Assembly: GCA_964372855.1 (NCBI GenBank)
Contig: CAYJRY010000033.1
Span: 1 to 13,061 of the forward strand
DNA: 13,061 nucleotides
Reading direction: 5' to 3'
DNA from: JACOXT01 sp964372855
GTDB lineage: Bacteria > Patescibacteriota > Microgenomatia > Levybacterales > UBA12049
In this document: positions 6,623-13,061 of the stretch, piece by piece
Layout of the letters: every line of letters begins with the position of its first letter
Numbering within the stretch: the first letter of the stretch is position 1
Notes under the pieces: model-generated
What the model saw: only the letters and a program-made list of their open reading frames with translations
Told to the model about the DNA's origin: nothing
Database searches by the model: none
Translations under genes and position numbers: made by a program

Positions 6623-7774
6623 ATGGTTATTGGTATAAATGGTTATGAAGCAATTGTTGGAAGATTTGGCAATGATGTCAAAACAAATATTCCAAAAAGA
6701 GTTGGAAGCAGCGAATATTGCTTTGAGTTATTAGTGAATTTACATAAAATTGATATAAGAAACCAATATATTATATTTTTACCCCAAAATCCCACTCCTG
6801 ATTTACCTAAAAATTCTAAAAATTGGTATTATAAAGTTTTAGGTCCCAAAAGATTTTGGATGATTTTTGGATTATCACTTGAGTTACTATTTCGTCGGTC
6901 AAAGATAGATTTACTTTTTTCCCCAACACATTATTTGCCGATTTTCTCGCCATATAAATCTGCAATATCAGTACTTGATCTTTCTTTTATTCATTTTCCT
7001 GAGCTATTCAAAAAGAAAGATTTATATCAGCTTAAGAATTGGACTTCTTATTCTGTGAAAAAAGCATCTAGGGTATTTACAATTAGTAACGCGTCTAAAG
7101 ATGATATAATCCAAGAATATGGGATTCCTAAAGAAAAAGTATTTGTTACATATCCAGGAATAAAAAAAGTATTAAGTAGTAAGAATAAGATATTAAGTAT
7201 GGATGAAATTAAGAACAAATATGGAATTGAAGGTGAATATATATTGTTTGTGGGTACGCTTCAGCCTAGAAAAAATATTGTAAGACTTATTGAGGCATTC
7301 AGTAAGATATCAAATATCAAATATCAAAAATCAAATATAAGCCTTATCATTATTGGTAAAAAAGGGTGGATGTATGAAGAAATATTGAATTCTCCCAAAA
7401 AGTTTAATATAGATAAAAAAGTAAAGTTTTTAGAGAATGTTTCCGATGAAGATTTGCCATATTTTTACAAAAACGCTTTTTGTTTTGCACTTCCTTCGCT
7501 CTATGAAGGATTTGGATTACCTGTGCTTGAAGCCATGAAATATGGTTGTCCTGTTATAACTAGTAATATTTCCTCTCTTCCTGAAGCGGGAGGTAACGCG
7601 GCTTTGTATGTTGATCCAGAAAATGTTGATGATATTTCACTAAAGATTGAAATACTTTTAAATGATAAAAAGCTACGAGAAAATCTAATTAAAAAAGGCT
7701 ACGAACAAGTAAAAAAGTTTAGTTGGGAAAAAACAGCTAGGGAAACGCTAAAAGCTTTAGAGAGTATTAAGTAG
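6623..7774 (+). CDS. GT4 family glycosyltransferase (full length)
   Basis: From ATG 6623 the protein is 383 aa with both GT-B domains. The N-terminal domain (about 1-180) contains MVIGINGYEA and the loop NIPKRVGSSEYCFELL (22-37) typical of GT4 acceptors. The C-terminal domain starts with YILFVGTLQPRKNI (206-219), where R216 and K217 contact the donor phosphates. It holds SLYEGFGLPVLEAM with the EX7E pair E295 and E303, then SLPEAGG (318-324). It transfers a sugar from a nucleotide donor with retention of configuration; the sugar is unknown. The frame stays open back to 6566, but that stretch encodes the hairpin element and is unlike the family. GGAGG at 6603-6607 is too far (15 nt) from 6623 for a normal ribosome site. 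Two heptamer repeats lie in its interdomain linker (7167-7201) and in a C-domain loop (7307-7334). Confidence 0.88.
   Translation: MVIGINGYEAIVGRFGNDVKTNIPKRVGSSEYCFELLVNLHKIDIRNQYIIFLPQNPTPDLPKNSKNWYYKVLGPKRFWMIFGLSLELLFRRSKIDLLFSPTHYLPIFSPYKSAISVLDLSFIHFPELFKKKDLYQLKNWTSYSVKKASRVFTISNASKDDIIQEYGIPKEKVFVTYPGIKKVLSSKNKILSMDEIKNKYGIEGEYILFVGTLQPRKNIVRLIEAFSKISNIKYQKSNISLIIIGKKGWMYEEILNSPKKFNIDKKVKFLENVSDEDLPYFYKNAFCFALPSLYEGFGLPVLEAMKYGCPVITSNISSLPEAGGNAALYVDPENVDDISLKIEILLNDKKLRENLIKKGYEQVKKFSWEKTARETLKALESIK
7167..7201 (+). repeat. AAGTATT-type heptamer repeat (second family), 5 units
   Basis: The units read AAGTATT, AAGTAGT, AAGAATA, AGATATT, AAGTATG, 35 nt. They encode residues about 182-193 (VLSSKNKILSM), the linker joining the two GT-B domains directly after YPGI. 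The 16-mer AGTATTAAGTAGTAAG (7168-7183) recurs exactly at 7763-7778, and TATTAAGTATG (7191-7201) recurs at 7807-7817. Confidence 0.7.
7307..7334 (+). repeat. Heptamer repeat, 4 x 7 nt (site C)
   Basis: The units read ATATCAA three times, then AAATCAA, 28 nt. They encode residues ISNIKYQKSN (229-238) of the full-length GT4, a loop between the first helix and the next strand of the C-terminal domain, outside the donor-binding motifs. Confidence 0.85.
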
Positions 7775-7817
7775 TAAGGCTTGACTGCCGGTATGCAGGT
7801 GTAAAGTATTAAGTATG
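7762..7817 (+). repeat. AAGTATT-type heptamers forming the gene junction
   Basis: The left part is GAGTATT, AAGTAGT, AAG (7762-7778) and the right part is AAGTATT, AAGTATG (7804-7817). Between them lie 25 nt of GC-richer sequence (7779-7803). The TAG stop of the GT4 gene (7772-7774) and the ATG of the acyltransferase (7815-7817) are both inside repeat units. From 7779 to 7806 is 28 nt, so the heptamer phase is kept. The insert contains TTGACT (7781-7786) and a 4-bp stem (CTGC 7785-7788 with GCAG 7795-7798). Confidence 0.65.
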
Positions 7818-8369
7818 AAGGAAAAACTGTTTCGAAGAATAAATGCAGTATTTTTGGAATTTGTTGTTATGCTTTTGCATTTCGTAGGGTTTTTTCCGTT
7901 TCACCATGTTCGTAGGTTTTTTTATAGACTATCGGGTATGAAGATTGGTAAAGGGTCAACAATTCATATGGGCGCACGGTTTTATAATCCAGCAAATATT
8001 GAAATTGGAGAAGATTCAATAATAGGTGAAGGAATAGTATTAGACGGTCGCGATAAACTTATAATTGGAAATCATGTAGATATAGCCACAGATGTTATGA
8101 TTTATAACTCAGAACATGACATAAACGATCCAAATTTCAAAGCAGTAACTCTACCAGTAATAATTGAAGAATATGTTTTTATTGGTCCAAGAGCTATAGT
8201 TCTACCAGGAGTAGAGGTTAAGAAAGGGGCAGTAATTGGGGCTGGAGCAGTCGTTACTAAAGACGTTGAAGAATACTCAATTGTTGGTGGTGTACCAGCG
8301 GTAAAAATAGGAGAAAGGAAAATTAGACACTTAAACTATAGACTCGGGAGAGCAGCGTGGTTTAGATAA
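7815..8369 (+). CDS. Hexapeptide-repeat (left-handed beta helix) acyltransferase, WbbJ-like
   Basis: This 184-aa protein has a hydrophobic N-terminal helix (about 11-28) and a basic linker. Left-handed parallel beta-helix turns run from about 43 to 163, with repeats such as IGKGST, IGEDSI, IGNHVD, IGPRAI, VKKGAV and IGAGAV. H101 in SEHDIND lies where xenobiotic/maltose O-acetyltransferase relatives keep the catalytic histidine, and IVGGVPAVKIG (156-166) is the usual end of the fold. It most likely O-acetylates a sugar using acetyl-CoA; another acyl donor is possible. The N-terminal helix suggests membrane attachment. Its ATG sits in a heptamer repeat unit with no Shine-Dalgarno site. Its stop overlaps the next start (TAATG), so it is probably coupled to the following GT2. 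Confidence 0.88.
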   Translation: MKEKLFRRINAVFLEFVVMLLHFVGFFPFHHVRRFFYRLSGMKIGKGSTIHMGARFYNPANIEIGEDSIIGEGIVLDGRDKLIIGNHVDIATDVMIYNSEHDINDPNFKAVTLPVIIEEYVFIGPRAIVLPGVEVKKGAVIGAGAVVTKDVEEYSIVGGVPAVKIGERKIRHLNYRLGRAAWFR

Positions 8370-9250
8370 TGGTTACTTTGTCAATTATTATTCTTTCTTT
8401 CAACACAAAAGTTCTGACTATAAGTTGTATTAATTCCATCATCGAACAATACAAGAGCGAACTTATGGATGGAGCGCTGGAGATTATAATAGTTGACAAT
8501 GCATCAACTGATGGCTCAATACCACTAATATCAAATATTAAAAATAAAATATCAAATGTAATATTGATTAAAAATAAAGAAAATCGTGGATTTGCCCAAG
8601 GATGTAATATTGGAGCAAAATCCGCAAGAGGAAAATATCTTCTTTTTTTGAATTCTGATACGCAAGTTTTAGATAAGGGATTATTTCAAATGATAGAATT
8701 TTTGGATAAAAACAAGAATATTGGTATTTTAGGCGGAAAACTATTAAATCCAAATGGAACTCCTCAAAAATCAGGGGGTAAATTTTACGGTCTTTGGAAT
8801 CTGTTTTTAATGCTTTTTGGCTTGGATATGTTATTGAGAAAGTCCGCTTTTAATATAGAAAAAATTGACTGGGTAAGCGGAGCTTGTATGATGGTAAGAA
8901 AAAAACAGTATGAAAAATTTTCTGGTTTTGATGAACATTTTTTCATGTATATCGAAGATATGGAGTTTTGTTTTCGAATGAAAAAATATGGTTTTGATAC
9001 TTATTTTTATCCTCATTTTACGATAAAACATCAATCTCTAGGAAGTAGCAACATGACTTTTGCTATAATCAATATTTATAAAGGAATTTTATACTTTTAT
9101 TCAAAACATAAAAACAAACTAGAATATTTTCTAGCAAAAATACTACTTGTTTTTAAAGCTGTTTTATTGGTTTTTTTAGGGTTTGTCTTTTTGAATCAAG
9201 AAATAAAGTCAAGATACGCAAGAGCTTTAAGATATTTAGGTAATTTATGA
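8369..9250 (+). CDS. GT2 family glycosyltransferase, rhamnosyltransferase (WbbL) type
   Basis: This 293-aa protein has LSIIILSFNT (4-13), IVDNASTDGS (41-50) and LFLNSDT (92-98), with NSD (95-97) as the DxD equivalent. SGACMMVRK (170-178) precedes the acidic motif DEHFFMYIEDMEFCFR (188-203), where E196 and D197 are the likely base region. KHQSLGSS (220-227) follows. A C-terminal hydrophobic helix (about 257-275) and basic tail indicate membrane attachment. It resembles the GT2 at 2155-3183 but is shorter and lacks the extra C-terminal region. It likely adds a deoxyhexose or similar sugar to a lipid-linked glycan in the cytoplasm. It overlaps the acyltransferase by 1 nt and the next gene by 4 nt (ATGA), so the three are probably co-translated. 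A degenerate heptamer repeat encodes residues 54-63, in the loop after the nucleotide-binding strand. Confidence 0.9.
   Translation: MVTLSIIILSFNTKVLTISCINSIIEQYKSELMDGALEIIIVDNASTDGSIPLISNIKNKISNVILIKNKENRGFAQGCNIGAKSARGKYLLFLNSDTQVLDKGLFQMIEFLDKNKNIGILGGKLLNPNGTPQKSGGKFYGLWNLFLMLFGLDMLLRKSAFNIEKIDWVSGACMMVRKKQYEKFSGFDEHFFMYIEDMEFCFRMKKYGFDTYFYPHFTIKHQSLGSSNMTFAIINIYKGILYFYSKHKNKLEYFLAKILLVFKAVLLVFLGFVFLNQEIKSRYARALRYLGNL
8528..8555 (+). repeat. Heptamer repeat, 4 x 7 nt (site D, degenerate)
   Basis: The units read ATATCAA, ATATTAA, AAATAAA, ATATCAA, 28 nt. The middle two have diverged, so this looks like an older copy. It encodes ISNIKNKISN in a loop of the GT2. Confidence 0.6.
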
Positions 9251-12200
9251 AATTTTTGAAAGGGATTATAGATAATTTTCTTTTTTTTGCAACACTTTTT
9301 CTTCTGGCATTTATCCCTCTTTATCCTAAGATTCCTTTAGTTGATATTAAAAATACATGGGTTTATATTCGTTGGGAAGATTTTCTGGTTGTATTAACAA
9401 TTTTTGGTTGGGTACTGCTATACTTGTACAAAAAAATAAATCTCAAAACTCCTCTTACGATTCCCATTTTTTTATATTGGATCATAGGTGGAGTTGCAAC
9501 ACTTCATGGAGTCTTATTGATTTTTCCGACTCAATCTGATGTTTTTTCCAATGTGGCATTTTTAAGTTATCTTAGGAGAATTGAATACATGATTTTATTT
9601 TTTATTGCATTCTCCTCAATAAGAGATAAAAAATACTTAACATATGTTATTGCTTCTCTAAGCTTTATAGTTCTTGCAGTAGTTTTCTATGGCTTGGGAC
9701 AAAAATTTTTAGGTTTCCCGGCATTCTTAACAGGAAATGAAGAATTTGCCAAAGGAGTTGCTTTGAGAGTTTCCGAACTTGGCAGGATTCCATCAACTTT
9801 TGCTGGACATTATGATTTAGCTGCATATCTTGTTTTATTAATACCTATTTTTGCAAGTTTAGTTTTCGGAGTAAAGAATATCTTGATAAAAATCTATTTG
9901 TCTTTAGTTTGTTTGTTGGGTTTTGGTCTTCTTCTTTTGACAGTTTCTAGAGTATCTTTTTTTGTACTTTTACTATCTCTATCCCTTCTATTAGTCTTTT
10001 ATAAAAAGAAATTTGCCATAATAATACTTCTTGTATTGGCATTTTTGTTTTTAACACTTTATCCAAGATTGTTGGATAGATTTAACAGCACTTTTACCGA
10101 AATTGATGTATTAGTAGATGCTAAGACAGGTTATCCGATTGGAAAAGTAACTAATGTCCCTTCAATATATTTTAAAGATAAAATAGTTTTTAGACACTCT
10201 AAGGAAGGTTCCGGTATAAATTTCGCGAGTGAATCCGCGATAATGCCATTTACCTCCCTGCCAGAAAAAGCGGATCTTGTTGTTGAACCAAATGCACCAA
10301 CTGGTGAATACTTACCTCAAGGCACTTCTTATGTAAATCTTCCACTATCACCAGTTATAAAAAAAACTAGCTGGTATTTTTATGAGAAATCAGGACAACT
10401 TGAGAATAAGCCGATAGAGATTTTATCTTATAATGGAGATTTTGTGGTTAAAAGAGCGAAAGCTTACGATCTATCTTTTACAACTAGGTTTCAGGGTGAA
10501 TGGCCAAGGACAATGCGCTCTTTTTCTAGAAATATCTTAATTGGTAATGGTTATGGCTCTGTAAGTTTGGCAGTAGATAATGATTACTTGCGAATGTTGG
10601 GTGAAACAGGTTTGCTTGGATTTTTAACATTCGCGTCAATATTTGTAGTTTCTGGAATTTATATTTTCAAGCTTTTGCCAAAAATTGAATCGAATTTAGT
10701 TAAAAGTTTTGCGATCGGTTTTGTGATGGGAACATTTGGATTATTATTAAATGCTACTTTAATTGATGTTTTTGAAGCATCAAAAGTTGCGTATACATTC
10801 TGGCTTTTGATGGGGGTGACAATTGGCATCCTTAAATATTATGAAATGGAAAATATAAATCTTTTTAAAGAATTTATTTCATTGGTCACTTCACCAATTG
10901 CTGTTATTTTATATCTTATATTAATAGTAGTTTCGTTATATTTTCAATCACTAGGAAATTATTTTGTTGGCGATGATTTTACATGGTTTAGATGGGTTTC
11001 TAACTGCGTAAATTGTACTTTATTTGAAAATATTTTCAACTATTTTTCAAACGCGAATGGATTCTTCTATCGTCCTGGAACAAAGTTATATTTTCTAATA
11101 ATGCACTCTTTGTTTTGGCTTAATCAAGTCGCGTATCATTTGATCTCAATGCTTTTACATATTTTAGTTGTAGTGATGATTTTTATTATTTCAAAAAGAA
11201 TATTAAAAAATATTTTATTGGCAAGTATTGCTGCAATTATTTTTTCAACTTTAAGCGGACATCATGAAGCAATTTTCTGGGTATCATCAACAGGATTTTT
11301 ATTCAATGCGTTATTTGCACTCCTAAGTCTATACTTTTTTATGTTATGGAGAGAAAGAAGAAAATTATTTTATTTATTATTCTCTCTAATATCTATAGTA
11401 TTAGCATTATTATTTCATGAAGTTGGGGTTATTGTGCCACTAATTATAATCCTTTATGATACTATATTTTCAGAATATAAATTAACTAGGAGTGCACTAA
11501 GAACTTATTTAATTATATTTTCTCCTATCATACCATATATTTTAATACGTTTTGTTGCATCAAGCCATTGGTTTAGCGGCGATTATAGTTATAACCTTGT
11601 GAAACTTCCCTTTAATTTAATTGGTAATTTATTAGGATATATAATGTTTGGTATAATTGGACCGTCCTCATATCCTTTATATGACTTTTTGCGAACTTTC
11701 TCTCGTGAAAATATATTTATTTCATTTATTTTTTCAATATTGATAATATTTTTGGTTATCAAATTTTATAAACTTTTTGTTACAAAATTAATTGTAAATG
11801 ATAAAAAAGTTGTAATTTTTAGTTTTTTATTTTTTGTAGTTGCGCTTTTGCCATTTTTGGGATTAGGAAATATAACCAGTCGATATAGTTATTTACCATC
11901 AGTTGGATTTTCTTTTTTAGTTACTTTTTTACTTGCTAAAACTTATAAATATTTATTAATTAACGGCAAACCTATCGCTATTGCTATAGTTATTCTTATA
12001 TCTATAATTTTTGCTTCAAATCATTTATTCCAATTGCAAAGAATCCAGGAAAGTTGGAGAAAAGCGGGAGAAATATCGAAAAACGTTATCGCATCATTAG
12101 ATTTTATTTATGCTCATTATTCCGAAATAGATTTATCTCATATTTATTTAGTTGATATACCAATTCGACATAAAGACGCATGGGTTTTTCCTGTAGGACT

Positions 12201-12381
12201 AACTGATGCAGCTTGGTTAGTTTTTAGAAATGATAATGTTAAAATATATCAAGTAAATACAGTATCTGATGCATTTTACGCTTTGGGTAATTTTGAAGGA
12301 CATGTGTTGAAATTTGAGAACGATGGATCATTTGTTGAAATGAAAAAAAGACATGATGGTACAATTACACCCGAGTATTAA
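9247..12381 (+). CDS. Fusion of O-antigen ligase/polymerase (Wzy_C-like) and GT-C (TMTC/PMT-like) membrane modules
   Basis: This 1044-aa protein is twice the usual size for either family. Module 1 (about 1-530) has roughly ten membrane helices, with RIPSTFAGHYDLAAYL (180-195) and SRVSFF (234-239). A long outer loop (about 275-440) ends in EWPRTM (418-423), GNGYGS (433-438) and an NDYLRMLGETGLLGF block. This is the Wzy_C pattern of enzymes that polymerise or ligate undecaprenyl-linked glycans. Module 2 (about 545-1044) starts with a helix and GDDF (575-578), where D576 and D577 are the likely GT-C catalytic acids. YRP (608-610), HHEAIFWVSS (672-681) and further helices resemble TMTC/PMT-like glycosyltransferases, and a soluble tail of about 100 residues follows. 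No frame break is seen between the modules. It could polymerise and decorate, or transfer glycan to protein; which one is unknown. It overlaps the upstream GT2 by 4 nt. Confidence 0.82.
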   Translation: MKFLKGIIDNFLFFATLFLLAFIPLYPKIPLVDIKNTWVYIRWEDFLVVLTIFGWVLLYLYKKINLKTPLTIPIFLYWIIGGVATLHGVLLIFPTQSDVFSNVAFLSYLRRIEYMILFFIAFSSIRDKKYLTYVIASLSFIVLAVVFYGLGQKFLGFPAFLTGNEEFAKGVALRVSELGRIPSTFAGHYDLAAYLVLLIPIFASLVFGVKNILIKIYLSLVCLLGFGLLLLTVSRVSFFVLLLSLSLLLVFYKKKFAIIILLVLAFLFLTLYPRLLDRFNSTFTEIDVLVDAKTGYPIGKVTNVPSIYFKDKIVFRHSKEGSGINFASESAIMPFTSLPEKADLVVEPNAPTGEYLPQGTSYVNLPLSPVIKKTSWYFYEKSGQLENKPIEILSYNGDFVVKRAKAYDLSFTTRFQGEWPRTMRSFSRNILIGNGYGSVSLAVDNDYLRMLGETGLLGFLTFASIFVVSGIYIFKLLPKIESNLVKSFAIGFVMGTFGLLLNATLIDVFEASKVAYTFWLLMGVTIGILKYYEMENINLFKEFISLVTSPIAVILYLILIVVSLYFQSLGNYFVGDDFTWFRWVSNCVNCTLFENIFNYFSNANGFFYRPGTKLYFLIMHSLFWLNQVAYHLISMLLHILVVVMIFIISKRILKNILLASIAAIIFSTLSGHHEAIFWVSSTGFLFNALFALLSLYFFMLWRERRKLFYLLFSLISIVLALLFHEVGVIVPLIIILYDTIFSEYKLTRSALRTYLIIFSPIIPYILIRFVASSHWFSGDYSYNLVKLPFNLIGNLLGYIMFGIIGPSSYPLYDFLRTFSRENIFISFIFSILIIFLVIKFYKLFVTKLIVNDKKVVIFSFLFFVVALLPFLGLGNITSRYSYLPSVGFSFLVTFLLAKTYKYLLINGKPIAIAIVILISIIFASNHLFQLQRIQESWRKAGEISKNVIASLDFIYAHYSEIDLSHIYLVDIPIRHKDAWVFPVGLTDAAWLVFRNDNVKIYQVNTVSDAFYALGNFEGHVLKFENDGSFVEMKKRHDGTITPEY

Positions 12382-12386
12382 TAAAA

Positions 12387-13061
12387 ATGAGAAAACCGGA
12401 ATTTTTATTATTAAGTATAATTCTTTTGGGAGCATTTATATTAAGACTCTACAAATTTAATGCCCCAATGGCTGATTGGCATTCATGGCGCCAAGCAGAT
12501 ACATCTTCAGTCTCTCGAAACTTTGTAAAATTTGGCTACGATGTTTTGGTTCCACGTTTTGACGATTTGTCAAACGGCGTCTCTTTAGTTGACAACCCAA
12601 ATGGGTATCGTTTCGTTGAGTTTCCATTTTATAATATATTGCAAGCTTATCTTTTCCAGACCTTTAATAAATTTACAATTGAGGAGTGGGGGAGGCTTGT
12701 TTCAATTTTCTCATCGCTTATTGCTACTATAATCCTATACTTGGTTGTTAAAAAACATACCTTATCAAGAATTGCATTAATTGCGGCCTTTTTTTACGCA
12801 TTTGTTCCATACAATATTTATTATGGTCGTGTTATTATTCCAGATTCTTTGATGGTAATGACATTCCTAGGTGGCTTGTATTTTTTTGATATTTGGCTTG
12901 ATAATATATCAAATTTCAAAGTTCAAAAATCAAAGGTAAGATTTAAAATTATAATTTTTTTTCTCTTGTCCGTACTTTTTACATCGATAGCTTTACTTAT
13001 TAAACCATTCGTGGCATTTTATTTCTTGGCTTATTTATATTTAATATTTATAAAATTCGGA
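12387..13061 (+). CDS. ArnT/PMT-type GT39 (GT-C) glycosyltransferase, 3' partial
   Basis: The frame is open from ATG 12387 to the window edge (225 codons, no stop). A first helix (about 6-20) is followed by an outer loop with ADWHSWRQADTSSVSRNF (29-46). This carries the D-x(n)-RQAD-type motif of the PMT_2/ArnT family, in which the acidic residues act in transfer from polyprenyl-phosphate sugars. FVEFPFYNILQAY (76-88), the YYGRVIIPDSLMV block (144-156) and further hydrophobic segments fit the family's membrane topology. Family members are usually about 450-600 aa, so less than half is present. It begins 5 nt after the fusion gene stop, without a clear ribosome site, and probably belongs to the same transcript. 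A heptamer repeat (12906-12933) encodes residues 174-183 in an inter-helix loop. Confidence 0.88.
   Translation, partial: MRKPEFLLLSIILLGAFILRLYKFNAPMADWHSWRQADTSSVSRNFVKFGYDVLVPRFDDLSNGVSLVDNPNGYRFVEFPFYNILQAYLFQTFNKFTIEEWGRLVSIFSSLIATIILYLVVKKHTLSRIALIAAFFYAFVPYNIYYGRVIIPDSLMVMTFLGGLYFFDIWLDNISNFKVQKSKVRFKIIIFFLLSVLFTSIALLIKPFVAFYFLAYLYLIFIKFG
12906..12933 (+). repeat. Heptamer repeat, 4 x 7 nt (site E)
   Basis: The units read ATATCAA, ATTTCAA, AGTTCAA, AAATCAA, 28 nt. They encode ISNFKVQKSK, nearly the same peptide and frame as site C (ISNIKYQKSN), although the two host proteins are unrelated. Confidence 0.8.

Noticed and set aside
7781..7810. Promoter with TTGACT as -35 before the acyltransferase
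   Set aside because: The best -10 candidates at suitable spacing (AAGTAT, TAAAGT) match poorly and the ATG would fall too close. It is recorded only as part of the 25-nt insert.

Overview
This is a 13 kb stretch of an AT-rich, gene-dense bacterial scaffold devoted to building and exporting cell-surface glycans. Many neighbours overlap or nearly touch (ATGA and TAATG junctions), Shine-Dalgarno sites are scarce, and TGA is used as a real stop (87-89, 5149-5151, 9248-9250). That argues for code 11 and against the TGA=Gly lineages (Gracilibacteria/Absconditabacteria). Gene content, compact layout and low-complexity heptamer inserts suggest a Candidatus Patescibacteria/CPR genome, perhaps Microgenomates. 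That placement is my inference from gene style; no taxonomic marker gene is present. A run of ten N at 5921-5930 shows the sequence is a scaffold with one unresolved join.

Layout. (1) 1-4125, plus strand: the tail of a membrane protein, a 685-aa YfhO/GT-C-like membrane protein, a GT2 glycosyltransferase, and a class I methyltransferase with an N-terminal Cys4 knuckle, all tightly packed. (2) 4126-5151: a promoter with an extended -10 and a DPM-synthase-like GT2 with two C-terminal membrane helices. (3) 5108-5707, minus strand: a single class I methyltransferase overlapping its convergent neighbour by 44 nt. (4) 5708-7774, plus strand: a symmetric promoter region; a small membrane protein interrupted by the gap; a GT4 reading frame that stops after its N-terminal domain; a GC-richer double hairpin; then a full-length GT4. 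(5) 7815-13061, plus strand: a hexapeptide acyltransferase, a second GT2 of the rhamnosyltransferase type, a 1044-aa fusion of an O-antigen polymerase/ligase-like module with a second GT-C-like module, and the start of an ArnT/PMT-type GT39 protein that runs off the window.

Working together, the cytoplasmic GT2 and GT4 enzymes and the acyltransferase and methyltransferases would assemble and decorate lipid-linked sugars. The DPM-synthase-like protein would make polyprenyl-phosphate sugar donors. The multi-membrane GT-C and Wzy/WaaL-like proteins would use lipid-linked donors on the outer face to polymerise, attach or modify the glycan.

The most unusual feature is structural. Five loops in five different genes (1280-1307, 6127-6154, 7307-7334, 8528-8555, 12906-12933) each carry 28 nt made of exactly four heptamers of the form WNNYCAA, always in the sense orientation. 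A second heptamer family (AAGTATT-like) occurs at 7167-7201 and at 7762-7817, where it supplies the stop codon of one gene and the start codon of the next. Also notable are the truncated GT4, the Wzy/GT-C fusion, a 14-bp palindrome carrying TATAAT on both strands, and a 19-bp inverted repeat abutting the assembly gap.
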